DNA from: an uncultured Pseudomonadota bacterium
Lineage (GTDB): Bacteria > Pseudomonadota > Gammaproteobacteria > Burkholderiales > Nitrosomonadaceae
Direction: 5' to 3'
DNA length: 6,703 nt
Assembly: GCA_903957805.1 (NCBI GenBank)
Contig: CAJBQQ010000086.1
Location: 1-6,703, forward strand
This document shows positions 1 through 6,703 of the stretch, piece by piece. How positions within the stretch are numbered: the stretch's first letter is position 1; each line of letters opens with the position of its first letter. Under the pieces are notes generated by a model, which saw only the letters and a program-made list of their open reading frames with translations, searched no databases and was not told where the DNA came from. Both the position numbers and the translations under genes were made by a program.

Positions 1-1026
1 CCGATCCAGGCCAAGATCGTTAATGACCGCGAGGCTCTGTGCGGCAAAGGCTTCATTCAGCTCGATCCAGTCAATAGCATCCTGTCTCAGTCCAACCTGC
101 TGTAAAACCTTAGGTATCGCTTTGATCGGGCCAACGCCCATAATTTCGGGCGGTACGCCAGCCACAGCAAACCCCAAGAAGCGACCAATCGGAGTGAGAT
201 TGAATCGCTTTAAAGCGGCTTCGCTTACTACGATCACAGCACCCGCCCCGTCAGACATCTGAGAGCTATTGCCCGCAGTGACCGAGCCTTTGGCGGCAAA
301 TACTGGTTTCAGTTTGCCGAGTGTTTCTAGGCTGGTTCCGGGGCGAGGGCCTTCGTCAGTATTCCTGATAGCGGTCATGATGCGGACCTCATGCGAGGAA
401 AGATCGGGCCTTCTTTCCTCAATGATGTAGGGTGTGATTTCTTGCTCAAACTCGCCAGCCGAAATGGCCTCGAGAGCTCGAGCATGGCTGGTCACGGCAA
501 ACTCATCCTGGGATTCGCGGCTTATTTTCCAGCGCTGCGCCACCTTCTCCCCAGTCATACCCATACCATAAGCGATACTGACATTTTCACTGTGAAGAAA
601 TATTTCAGGATTCATGGCTACTTTATTGCCCATCATAGGAACCATACTCATACTCTCCGTGCCAGCTCCGATCATTACATCGGATTCACCCAGCCGGATG
701 CGGTCAGCGGCAAGTGCAACGGCCTGGAGCCCGGAAGCGCAGAAACGGTTGACGGTCATGCCAGGCACATTGTTGGGCAACCCTGCCATGAGAAGTGCCA
801 CACGCGCGACATTGATACCCTGTTCTGCCTCAGGCATTGCGCAACCAGCTATAACGTCATCAACCGCGGATGGGTCTAGCCCAGGACATTGAGCCAACGC
901 GCTCTTCAGCACATGCACCAGTAAATCATCCGGTCGGACATTCTTGAACATCCCTCGCGGAGCTTTGCCGACAGGGGTGCGTACGGCGGCGACGATGTAA
1001 GCATCTTGAGTCTGTTTTTGGGCCAT
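1..1026 (-). CDS. fadA: Acetyl-CoA acyltransferase (3-ketoacyl-CoA thiolase), C-terminus cut by the window edge
   Basis: This enzyme performs the last β-oxidation step: CoA-dependent cleavage of 3-ketoacyl-CoA into acetyl-CoA and an acyl-CoA two carbons shorter, in the cytoplasm. Reading the minus strand from ATG at 1026 gives 342 codons without a stop, running off the left edge. Visible thiolase motifs are the N-terminal AAVRTPVGK (residues 13-21), the nucleophilic-cysteine motif NRFCASGLQA with Cys96 (codon at 739-741), GAGTESMS (120-127), AGNSSQMSDGAG (251-262) and NEAFA (324-328). Thiolases are usually about 390-400 residues, so roughly 50 are missing, including the GHPLG-type histidine and the second cysteine (CGGMG-type motif). 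The start is well supported by a GAGGAGA ribosome site. It begins 17 nt after the dehydrogenase/hydratase gene, the usual partner arrangement. The NRFCASGLQ form is closer to FadI and Bacillus FadA than to enteric FadA; the symbol follows the fadN-fadA pairing and is not certain. A biosynthetic acetoacetyl-CoA thiolase (phaA/atoB) is the alternative, made unlikely by context. Confidence 0.95.
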   Translation of the reverse strand, partial: MAQKQTQDAYIVAAVRTPVGKAPRGMFKNVRPDDLLVHVLKSALAQCPGLDPSAVDDVIAGCAMPEAEQGINVARVALLMAGLPNNVPGMTVNRFCASGLQAVALAADRIRLGESDVMIGAGTESMSMVPMMGNKVAMNPEIFLHSENVSIAYGMGMTGEKVAQRWKISRESQDEFAVTSHARALEAISAGEFEQEITPYIIEERRPDLSSHEVRIMTAIRNTDEGPRPGTSLETLGKLKPVFAAKGSVTAGNSSQMSDGAGAVIVVSEAALKRFNLTPIGRFLGFAVAGVPPEIMGVGPIKAIPKVLQQVGLRQDAIDWIELNEAFAAQSLAVINDLGLDR

Positions 1027-1032
1027 CTAGAT

Positions 1033-1039
1033 TCTCCTC
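1033..1039 (-). promoter_or_regulatory. Strong Shine-Dalgarno site of the thiolase gene
   Basis: On the minus strand the sequence reads GAGGAGA, ending 6 nt before ATG at 1026. It is the best anti-16S match among the four gene starts seen here. It fixes the thiolase start and suggests efficient re-initiation after the upstream stop codon at 1044-1046. Confidence 0.75.
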
Positions 1040-1043
1040 AGTG

Positions 1044-3557
1044 CTAGTTTCGCAAGGGCTTGCCCGTTTTCAACGTAAATTCCACCCGAGCCTGCGTCTT
1101 TTCAGTTGCGAGCAGTTCGATAAATGCAGTTCGTTCCAATTCCAGGAACCAGGCTTCGTCTACTAGGCTGCCGGGAGTTAACTCGCCACCGCACATAACA
1201 TGCGCGACCTTGCTGCCGATCAGGTAATCGTGTTCGGAGATGAAACCACCCTCTAACATATTGATCAGCATGCTCTTGATGGTAGCAATGCCGGTACTTC
1301 CTGCCACCTGAATATTGCGATATTGCAAGGGAGGGCGATAACCCGATTCCGACAGAGCCATGGCCTGAGCCTTGGCGGTATGGAGCAATTCAAATCGGTT
1401 CATGACCACCAGATCAGACGAGCGTAGATAGCCAAGATCCTTTGCGTGTTCTGCACTCTTCGCCATTTGGGCTGTGGCCACTGTCTGGAAGTAATTTTTT
1501 AGAAACGGGAAGGGGTCACCATCATTCGCCGATCGCGCAGCGCGCAGGGCAAGTTCTTTACAGCCACCACCTGCAGGTAATAAGCCAACGCCTACTTCTA
1601 CCAGCCCGATATAGCTCTCTAGCGTGGCGACGGCACGATCGCAGTGCATTACAAATTCGCAACCACCACCCAGCGCGAGTCCGTCGACGGCCGCCACAGT
1701 GGGGATCATCGAATATCGAAGATCTTGTGAGGTTTGTTGAAACTGGGCAACCATCGATTCGACCTCTGCAAGTTTCCCGGCCATCAGTGCATCGGCAAGA
1801 TTAAGATTGTGAGCGGCCTTGAGAACTGCAGCTTGTGCTGTTTTCTTAATTTTCCGTGCCAACAGACTCAGCGTGGAAGGTGGACCATCGCTTTTCAATC
1901 GGTCGGTAGCCTTCTGTAGGTTGGCCCCTGCGGAGAATGGAGGCTCAGTTTGCCAGATAACTAGAGCGCGGCAATTAGATTCCGCTTCTTGTATCGCATG
2001 CTGGAGCCCATCCAACACATCATTTCCAATGGTGTGCATCTTGCTCTTGAAGCTAATGATAGCAATGTCGTCGCCGGTGTGCCACATACGGATTGCATCA
2101 GTCTCGAATATGGTCGTACCGTATTGCATCCTCTCCCCCAGGAGTCGATCTGGGAATGGCTGCCGACGGTAGACCGGGAGGCTTGAGCGTGGGCGCAGGG
2201 TATTGGAAGATGGCGCATATGAACCCTGTGAATCATGCACGCCAACTCGATCCGGCTCGAGCACCCAGCTGGGCAAGGGTGCATCACTCATACTGTTACC
2301 CGAGGCGATATCCGCATTCACCCAGCCTGCGATCTGGCTCCAACCAGCCTCTTGCCATATTTCGAATGGCCCAAGATTCCAACCAAATCCCCACCTCATG
2401 GCAAGATCTAGATCGCGAGCATTATCCGCGATAGCAGTCAGATGCAAAGCGCAGTAATGAAATAAATCTCTATAAATCGCCCACAGGAATTGAGCCTGAG
2501 GATGTGCGTTGGCGCGGAGTAATGCGAATCTTTCGACAGGGTCTTTAAGCTTTAGAATCGTTTTGATCTCGTCGTTAACAGCATCTGTAGCAAGACGATA
2601 TGCCCCCGTGTCGAGATCGAATACGTGTATCTCTTTACCCACCTTCTGGTAGACCCCGCATTTGCTCTTCTGCCCCAGCGAACCATTGCTAATTAATACT
2701 TGTAGCCAATCCGGAGGTGTAAAGTATCTGTGCCACGGGTCTTCAGAAAGACCGTCGCGCATGGTATTGATCACATGTGCAAGAGTATCCAGCCCAACTA
2801 CATCCGCAGTACGGAAGGTTGCGCTCTTGGGACGGCTAATAAGGGATCCGGTCAAGGCGTCAATCAGGTCAAAGCTGAGATTAAATTTTCGGGCGTGGTG
2901 CATGGTGGCGAGCATGGAGAACATGCCGACCCGGTTCGCGATGAAGTTGGGCGTGTCCTTGGCGCGGATTACGCCCTTGCCAAGATAGGTGACAAGGAAT
3001 GCTTCGAGATCATCAAGCATTGCAGCATCACTACCTTCGTAGGGAATTAATTCAACCAGGTGCATGTAGCGGGGTGGGTTGAAAAAATGAACCCCGCAAA
3101 AACGACGGCGAAGATTTTCGGGGAACGCTTCGGCTAACTGGTTGATAGAGAGGCCAGAGGTATTGCTGGCAAAGATCGTGTGTTCACTGAGGTACGGTGC
3201 AACCTTGGTGTACAATTCTGCTTTCCAATCCATGCGCTCAGCAATGGCCTCGATCACGATATCGCAATCCCTGAGCAGATCAAGATGCTCACTGTAATTG
3301 GCGGGCTGGATACAGGCCGCTCTGGTCATGGTGGACAGCGGTGAGGGCTCTTGTTTTCGCAGGCGTTCAACCGCCTTAATTACGTTATCGTTAGGGTCTC
3401 CTTGTTGACTAGGGAGTTCGAATAGCAGCGTCTCGATATTAGCATTGGCTAAGTGCGCAGCAATCTGCGCCCCCATAACGCCCGCACCTAGCACAGCAGC
3501 CTTACGCACGATGAAATTATTGTTCCTCAATTGATTCCCCCTCGTCACATTCGGCAT
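1044..3557 (-). CDS. fadN: Bifunctional 3-hydroxyacyl-CoA dehydrogenase / enoyl-CoA hydratase, FadN type
   Basis: This 837-residue protein should catalyse hydration of trans-2-enoyl-CoA and NAD-dependent oxidation of the resulting L-3-hydroxyacyl-CoA. The dehydrogenase comes first, the reverse of the domain order in enteric FadB/FadJ. A Rossmann fold starts near residue 17 with GAGVMG (24-29). Dehydrogenase residues are SNTSGL (131-136), His157 in GVHFFNPPRYMHLVEL, Glu169, and Asn208 in FIANRV. These match the Ser/His/Glu/Asn set of 3-hydroxyacyl-CoA dehydrogenases. Helical C-terminal dehydrogenase domains follow (about 205-410, including AMRWGFGWNLGPFE at 386-399). A linker leads to the crotonase-fold hydratase (about 480-720). 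FSAGANL (541-547) and LGGGCE form the oxyanion hole, and Glu634 and Glu654, 20 residues apart, match the two catalytic glutamates of crotonase. The hydratase seems to hold an extra segment at about 549-605. The C-terminus is a helical extension. Length slightly exceeds the roughly 790 residues usual for FadN. The gene starts 5 nt after the thioesterase stop, implying translational coupling. Assignment to the family is secure; the symbol is by homology to Bacillus. Confidence 0.95.
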   Translation of the reverse strand: MPNVTRGNQLRNNNFIVRKAAVLGAGVMGAQIAAHLANANIETLLFELPSQQGDPNDNVIKAVERLRKQEPSPLSTMTRAACIQPANYSEHLDLLRDCDIVIEAIAERMDWKAELYTKVAPYLSEHTIFASNTSGLSINQLAEAFPENLRRRFCGVHFFNPPRYMHLVELIPYEGSDAAMLDDLEAFLVTYLGKGVIRAKDTPNFIANRVGMFSMLATMHHARKFNLSFDLIDALTGSLISRPKSATFRTADVVGLDTLAHVINTMRDGLSEDPWHRYFTPPDWLQVLISNGSLGQKSKCGVYQKVGKEIHVFDLDTGAYRLATDAVNDEIKTILKLKDPVERFALLRANAHPQAQFLWAIYRDLFHYCALHLTAIADNARDLDLAMRWGFGWNLGPFEIWQEAGWSQIAGWVNADIASGNSMSDAPLPSWVLEPDRVGVHDSQGSYAPSSNTLRPRSSLPVYRRQPFPDRLLGERMQYGTTIFETDAIRMWHTGDDIAIISFKSKMHTIGNDVLDGLQHAIQEAESNCRALVIWQTEPPFSAGANLQKATDRLKSDGPPSTLSLLARKIKKTAQAAVLKAAHNLNLADALMAGKLAEVESMVAQFQQTSQDLRYSMIPTVAAVDGLALGGGCEFVMHCDRAVATLESYIGLVEVGVGLLPAGGGCKELALRAARSANDGDPFPFLKNYFQTVATAQMAKSAEHAKDLGYLRSSDLVVMNRFELLHTAKAQAMALSESGYRPPLQYRNIQVAGSTGIATIKSMLINMLEGGFISEHDYLIGSKVAHVMCGGELTPGSLVDEAWFLELERTAFIELLATEKTQARVEFTLKTGKPLRN

Positions 3558-3562
3558 TCAAA

Positions 3563-3979
3563 TCACTCTTTTGGAACTACTCGTGGTTTGCGTTGCTCGT
3601 CAACGGCTACATAAGTTAAGACCGCTTCTGTCACCTTGCTGCATACTTCTGCCCCACCCTCACGCGGGCCCCGTTGGGCATAAACTTCTACATCGACCGT
3701 GATTGATGTACGCCCTACCCTGATAATTTCCGCATAGAAACTCACTAGATCGCCAACAAAGACCGGTTGCTTGAAAACAAAAGAATTAACCGCAACCGTC
3801 GCAACCCGTCCGCGTGCGCGGCGAATGGCGGGCAGACTGCCTGCAATATCCACTTGTGCCATGATCCATCCCCCGAAAACGTCGCCGGCGTAGTTAGTGT
3901 CTGTCGGCATTGGAACGATGCGAAGGATAGGGTCTCTCCCGGTCGGCAGAGACGTGAGGATTTCAGAATTATCATTCAC
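3563..3979 (-). CDS. yciA: Acyl-CoA thioesterase, YciA-type hotdog fold
   Basis: This 138-residue cytoplasmic protein should hydrolyse acyl-CoA to free acid and CoA. It resembles E. coli and Haemophilus YciA along its whole length: LRIVPMPTDTN (19-29), GDVFGGWIMAQVDIAG (32-47), the helix-strand segment RVATVAVNSFVFKQPVFVGD (58-77), and YVAVDEQRKPRVVP near the end. Asp33 in the GDVFGGW motif corresponds to the catalytic aspartate of YciA. It is a single hotdog domain; the family assembles into hexamers. The start is GTG at 3979. No in-frame ATG lies upstream before a stop at 4010-4012, and the GTG places the N-terminus where family members begin. The Shine-Dalgarno match is poor. The gene sits between the acyl-CoA synthetase (47 nt) and the dehydrogenase/hydratase (5 nt). 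It may relieve CoA sequestration or remove dead-end acyl-CoAs during β-oxidation; that role is inferred. YciA enzymes accept a broad range of chain lengths, so the substrate cannot be read from sequence. Confidence 0.93.
   Translation of the reverse strand: MNDNSEILTSLPTGRDPILRIVPMPTDTNYAGDVFGGWIMAQVDIAGSLPAIRRARGRVATVAVNSFVFKQPVFVGDLVSFYAEIIRVGRTSITVDVEVYAQRGPREGGAEVCSKVTEAVLTYVAVDEQRKPRVVPKE
3566..3572 (-). promoter_or_regulatory. Ribosome binding site of the fadN-type gene, inside the end of yciA
   Basis: The minus strand reads AAAAGAG, 8 nt before ATG at 3557. It overlaps the last sense codons of the thioesterase gene, whose TGA stop lies between the site and the next start. The match is only moderate, so ribosomes finishing yciA may supply much of the initiation. 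Confidence 0.45.
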
Positions 3980-4026
3980 TTTTGTCAGATCCCAATGTTT
4001 GGCAAGTTGTCATTTCAATGGACGGG
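3980..4026 (-). other. 47-nt spacer between the synthetase and thioesterase genes
   Basis: This is the longest non-coding stretch in the window. It has no GC-rich hairpin followed by a T-run and no clear -35/-10 pair on the minus strand, so read-through from the synthetase gene is expected. The only possible ribosome site for yciA is GGGA at 3990-3993, about 10 nt before the GTG start, which is weak and far. Confidence 0.5.
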
Positions 4027-5850
4027 TTAATGGCCCGCATAGAGTTCATCAATCTCGACCTTGTAGTGTTCTAGCACCTGTCCCCGCCGAAGTTTTAGAG
4101 TGGGCGTGAGCATGTCATTCTCAACTGTCCACGGTAAGGCAAGTAGCACAACGCGACGGACCTTCGCATAACCCGGAAAATCACGTATTTGATGCGCGAT
4201 CTTCTCCAGCACGACCTCCTTGGCCCGTGGGTTATTCAGCATAGGCTCAAGACTAGGATCAAGATTGTACTGTAAAGCAAGGCTTTCCCAATTGCGCGGG
4301 TTTAACACCACTAATGCACTCAAATACGACCGCCCCTCACCGATTAGCATGATTTGCTGAAACAGTTGATCACGTAGAATTGCCGCTTCCATATCTACTG
4401 GAGGAACTTTCTCTCCATTGGACATGACTATAATTTCCTTCAGGCGGCCGGTAATGGTCACTCGGCCCTGCTCATCAATGTGCGCTATATCTCCAGAGTT
4501 AAGCCACCCATCGTTTGTCAGTACTGCTTTTGTGGCTGCAGGGTTATGCCAGTAGCCCATCATCACATTGGGGCCGTGGATTAGTAGGGCATTGTTTTCA
4601 CCGAGTTTTACGGTAACACCAGGAATGGGTGGTCCGACACTGGACGGAAAATTATTTTCGAAGGTGTTGGTGCATACAACGGGGCTACTTTCGGTCATGC
4701 CATATCCTTGCAGAATGGGTAAGCCCAGTCCGATGAACATACGCGAGACCTCTGTTGGTAAAGCGGCACCACCGCTCATCGCCATTCTCAAATGCCCCCC
4801 CAGTTTATCCATGACCTTACGAGCGACGAGTTTATTCAAGAGCGGCCATAGCAAGTGTGAAGCATGCCAAGGGGTTCGCCCCTGCTGGTGTTCAAAACGA
4901 CTGTAACCAACATCTACCGCCAGGTCGAATAAGTACCGTCCTAGCGATGAGCCTTCCTCAAGTTTAGTACGGACGCCGGTATAAACCCGCTCATAAATGC
5001 GCGGAACCGAAACCAGCAGGGTGGGGCGAATTGTTAGCAAGTCCTCTTGCAGTTGTTGGATTGAGCGGGCATGAGCGACAGTGGCTCCGGCCATCATCGG
5101 TAGGTAGTAACCTGCAGTGCGCTCAAAAGTATGAGATAGCGGCAGAAAAGACAGCAGTAGATCGCACTGCTCAACTCGTATAACTTGTAGGCAGCTATGC
5201 GCATTGCTGAGAATATTGAAGTGACTGAGCATAACCCCCTTGGGGCGACCTGAAGTGCCTGAAGTGTAAATGATGGTGGCAAGGTCATCCGATGCACAGA
5301 GATGCATGACTTCGCCTGATGGGCTTGGTGGAGGCAACCAATCAGGCAGCGCTCGAACTAAGGCACGATCTGCCCGGTTGGTATCCTCAGCAAATGGACT
5401 GATTGTCACCACCCGCAACAAGCCCCCGAGCTGACCACGTACTTCAGAGAACATCTGCCACTGTGGCATATCCTCTACTAGCAGCATCTTGGCGCCAGCG
5501 TCGTTTAGGACATAGGACGCATTCTCAGGGCGGTCAGCCGTATAAAGAGGCACCACCACTAAACCCAGGCCCAGCGCGGCCTGGTCCAGCATCACCCATT
5601 CAGGGCAATTTCTTGCCATCACGGCGATGCGGTCTCCTGCGACTAAGCCCTCACCTATGAGGGCCAGCTGCCAGCGGGCAACCTCTCGGGACATTTGCAC
5701 CCAAGTGTGATCGCGCCACTTGCCATCCGATGGATCATAGTCCCGGTAAGCCACTCCGTTCGGCGAGCGACGGACGCGCTCATTGAACAAGCCGGCCAGC
5801 GTTCCGGCAGCCTCTACTGTGATGATATCCAACGATTTTTGTTGCGGCAT
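4027..5850 (-). CDS. Long-chain acyl-CoA synthetase (AMP-forming, FAA1/COG1022 type)
   Basis: This 607-residue ligase should activate fatty acids through an acyl-adenylate to acyl-CoA, the entry step to β-oxidation. The adenylate-forming motifs are in order: the phosphate-binding loop YTSGTSGRPKGVMLSH (195-210), FLPLSHTFER (235-244), the A4-like region SVPRIYERVY (281-290), GGAALP (360-365), QGYGMTESSP (381-390, with Thr386 and Glu387), GWLNSGDIA (448-456, with ATP-ribose-binding Asp454), hinge motif GRLKEIIVMSNGEKVPP (468-484), and a C-terminal LTPTLKLRR (581-589) with likely catalytic Lys586. Length and the long helical insert after residue 290 fit the FAA1-type long-chain enzymes rather than the about 560-residue enteric FadD, so no symbol is given. 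There is no signal peptide or clear transmembrane segment; peripheral membrane association is typical of the family. ATG at 5850 follows AAAGGCGG at 5853-5860. It lies 21 nt after fadE and 47 nt before the thioesterase gene. Chain-length preference cannot be read from sequence. Confidence 0.95.
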   Translation of the reverse strand: MPQQKSLDIITVEAAGTLAGLFNERVRRSPNGVAYRDYDPSDGKWRDHTWVQMSREVARWQLALIGEGLVAGDRIAVMARNCPEWVMLDQAALGLGLVVVPLYTADRPENASYVLNDAGAKMLLVEDMPQWQMFSEVRGQLGGLLRVVTISPFAEDTNRADRALVRALPDWLPPPSPSGEVMHLCASDDLATIIYTSGTSGRPKGVMLSHFNILSNAHSCLQVIRVEQCDLLLSFLPLSHTFERTAGYYLPMMAGATVAHARSIQQLQEDLLTIRPTLLVSVPRIYERVYTGVRTKLEEGSSLGRYLFDLAVDVGYSRFEHQQGRTPWHASHLLWPLLNKLVARKVMDKLGGHLRMAMSGGAALPTEVSRMFIGLGLPILQGYGMTESSPVVCTNTFENNFPSSVGPPIPGVTVKLGENNALLIHGPNVMMGYWHNPAATKAVLTNDGWLNSGDIAHIDEQGRVTITGRLKEIIVMSNGEKVPPVDMEAAILRDQLFQQIMLIGEGRSYLSALVVLNPRNWESLALQYNLDPSLEPMLNNPRAKEVVLEKIAHQIRDFPGYAKVRRVVLLALPWTVENDMLTPTLKLRRGQVLEHYKVEIDELYAGH

Positions 5851-5852
5851 GA

Positions 5853-5860
5853 CCGCCTTT
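5853..5860 (-). promoter_or_regulatory. Ribosome binding site of the acyl-CoA synthetase gene
   Basis: The minus strand reads AAAGGCGG, ending 2 nt before ATG at 5850. The AAAGG core is 5 nt from the start, a workable spacing. It lies in the 21-nt gap after the fadE stop and supports the ATG at 5850. Confidence 0.55.
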
Positions 5861-5871
5861 ACACCAATAAT

Positions 5872-6703
5872 TTATTTCTGCGTACCGAAGTCTGATGGAA
5901 AGTCATCTACCATAATGACCTGTCGGCGTAGGGACTTCATTTCTGTTAATGATTCCGCTTCAATGGCAGTGATGATGCCCCGTTCCAGTGCTTCAGTAAT
6001 CTTCTCATCACCTTGCGCGGAAATAAGGCCAGACTTGACTGCAGCACGGACCTTGGACTCCGTGATCTCGCATTGCGTCGCGCACCGAAGGGCCTTTTCC
6101 AAAATACCTATTGGCTCATCGGAGGAGCTTGGTATATAGATTCCTGCAGTTAGGCGGTCACGCGCGTCACCCGGTTCCAGCATCAGCATCGCCACCATGT
6201 GACCTAGGTCATCGCCAGGAGAGGAGTACGTTTTGCCCAGCGGAAATATCAGCGCCCGCAGCACCCATGCCGCAAGCCGGTTAGGAAAATTATTCAGCAA
6301 GCCATCGAAAGCTTGCTGCAAATGATAAAGCGCGTCCTGTATCGACCAATTAAGCAACGGCAAATCGGAAGTTGGACGGGCATCATCCTCGAAACGTTTC
6401 AGCGTCGCTGAGCATAGGTATAGCAGGCTGAGAATATCGCCCAGTCGGGCAGAGAGCTTTTCCTTGCGCTTGAGAGACCCACCCAGAGCGAGCATGGAGA
6501 TATCTGCGGCCAGCGCAAAGGCGGCTGACAGTCGGCTCAGTTGCTGGTAGTAATGTCGTACCTCGGGAGCGACATTGAGAGGCGCATCTGCCAGAGAGGA
6601 GCCAGTTAGTCCATGAAATAGTGATCTCAGGCTATTACCAACACTGAAGGAGAGGTGCCCCATCAGCGTCCGGTCAAACTCCAGAGAAGCTCGGCCGGTA
6701 TCG
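5872..6703 (-). CDS. fadE: Acyl-CoA dehydrogenase FadE, C-terminal part only (N-terminus beyond the right edge)
   Basis: FadE is the FAD-dependent enzyme that oxidises acyl-CoA to trans-2-enoyl-CoA, passing electrons to ETF. The frame is open to the right edge (277 complete codons in view), so the ATG at 6663 is internal and not the start. What is visible is the helical C-terminal domain specific to large FadE proteins (DUF1974). Diagnostic stretches are LMGHLSFSVGNSLRSL, YYQQLSRLSAAFALAADISM, LGGSLKRKEKLSARLGDILS, LPLLNWSIQDALY, NFPNRLAAWVLRALIFPLG and the terminal INVDDF-like IMVDDFPSDF. These align from memory with E. coli FadE (814 residues), which carries about 15-20 more residues after VDDF. 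The catalytic acyl-CoA dehydrogenase domain, with its glutamate base and FAD site, lies outside the window, so activity cannot be judged. It is the first gene of the visible cluster, 21 nt before the synthetase, and ends with TAA at 5872-5874. Confidence 0.94.
   Translation of the reverse strand, partial: DTGRASLEFDRTLMGHLSFSVGNSLRSLFHGLTGSSLADAPLNVAPEVRHYYQQLSRLSAAFALAADISMLALGGSLKRKEKLSARLGDILSLLYLCSATLKRFEDDARPTSDLPLLNWSIQDALYHLQQAFDGLLNNFPNRLAAWVLRALIFPLGKTYSSPGDDLGHMVAMLMLEPGDARDRLTAGIYIPSSSDEPIGILEKALRCATQCEITESKVRAAVKSGLISAQGDEKITEALERGIITAIEAESLTEMKSLRRQVIMVDDFPSDFGTQK

Larger units (their letters stand above)
1..6703 (-). other. Probable β-oxidation operon fadE - acyl-CoA synthetase - yciA - fadN - fadA
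   Basis: Five same-strand genes are separated by gaps of 21, 47, 5 and 17 nt with no visible terminator or internal promoter. The products make a closed set for fatty-acid activation, dehydrogenation, hydration, second dehydrogenation and thiolysis, plus a thioesterase. Co-transcription is inferred from spacing and function. The unit may extend past both edges: the thiolase end and any following gene on the left, and the fadE start and promoter on the right. No FadR- or PsrA-like operator was recognised inside the window. Confidence 0.8.

Noticed and set aside
466..482. CTCGAG occurring twice, separated by AG, inside the thiolase gene
   Set aside because: It encodes ordinary residues (ARALEA) in frame in a non-conserved helix. 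Two nearby copies of a 6-base palindrome are not enough for an operator or a repeat element.
391..879. 162-codon open frame on the plus strand
   Set aside because: It lies wholly antisense to the thiolase gene. Its translation has no recognisable domain, is rich in His/Cys/Arg as expected of an antisense frame, and lacks a ribosome site.
1442..3050. Several 60-120 codon plus-strand frames and a 108-codon minus-strand frame across this region
   Set aside because: All overlap the fadN-type gene in other frames. That gene has clear motifs end to end, and none of the shadows resembles a protein family.
3745..3975. 76-codon minus-strand frame starting at an ATG overlapping the yciA start
   Set aside because: It is out of frame with the YciA-family protein, has no recognisable domain, and yciA itself is fully consistent from its GTG.
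3980..4026. Possible terminator between the synthetase and thioesterase genes
   Set aside because: The only inverted repeats are 4-base stems such as CCAA-aca-TTGG, too short and AT-rich, and no T-run follows on the minus strand.
6661..6663. ATG at 6663 as the start of a 263-residue stand-alone DUF1974 protein
   Set aside because: The frame stays open upstream to the window edge and the preceding residues (FDRTLMGHL) match the interior of FadE, so this is an internal methionine.

Overview
The window carries five genes, all on the minus strand and all for fatty-acid β-oxidation. In transcription order (right to left) they are: the C-terminal third of a FadE-type acyl-CoA dehydrogenase, cut by the right edge; a complete FAA1-type long-chain acyl-CoA synthetase; a complete YciA-type hotdog acyl-CoA thioesterase; a complete bifunctional 3-hydroxyacyl-CoA dehydrogenase/enoyl-CoA hydratase of the FadN type; and a thiolase lacking only its C-terminus, cut by the left edge. 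Gaps are 21, 47, 5 and 17 nt, with no convincing terminator or internal promoter, so this looks like one polycistronic unit. Its promoter and any FadR- or PsrA-like operator would lie upstream of fadE, outside the window.

Together the products cover a full β-oxidation cycle. The synthetase activates a fatty acid to acyl-CoA. FadE makes the 2-enoyl-CoA. The FadN-type enzyme hydrates it and oxidises the 3-hydroxyacyl-CoA. The thiolase releases acetyl-CoA. The thioesterase can hydrolyse acyl-CoA and recover CoA if intermediates accumulate. Key catalytic residues are visible in all four proteins whose active sites fall inside the window, except the thiolase residues beyond the left edge. No frameshift or internal stop is seen.

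The host is probably a Pseudomonadota bacterium, most likely beta- or gammaproteobacterial. The FadE C-terminal domain closely resembles the E. coli protein as I remember it, and YciA is typical of that phylum. The FadN-type enzyme resembles betaproteobacterial homologues that I recall. Base composition is moderate (about half G+C by eye). No RNA gene, mobile element, CRISPR array or phage gene was seen, and no stretch over 300 bases lacks a gene.

This is a well-understood pathway, and I found no undescribed system. The points most worth a second look are an apparent extra segment inside the hydratase domain of the FadN-type protein, the thioesterase embedded in a degradative operon, and the combination of an enteric-type FadE with a Bacillus-type FadN/FadA pair.
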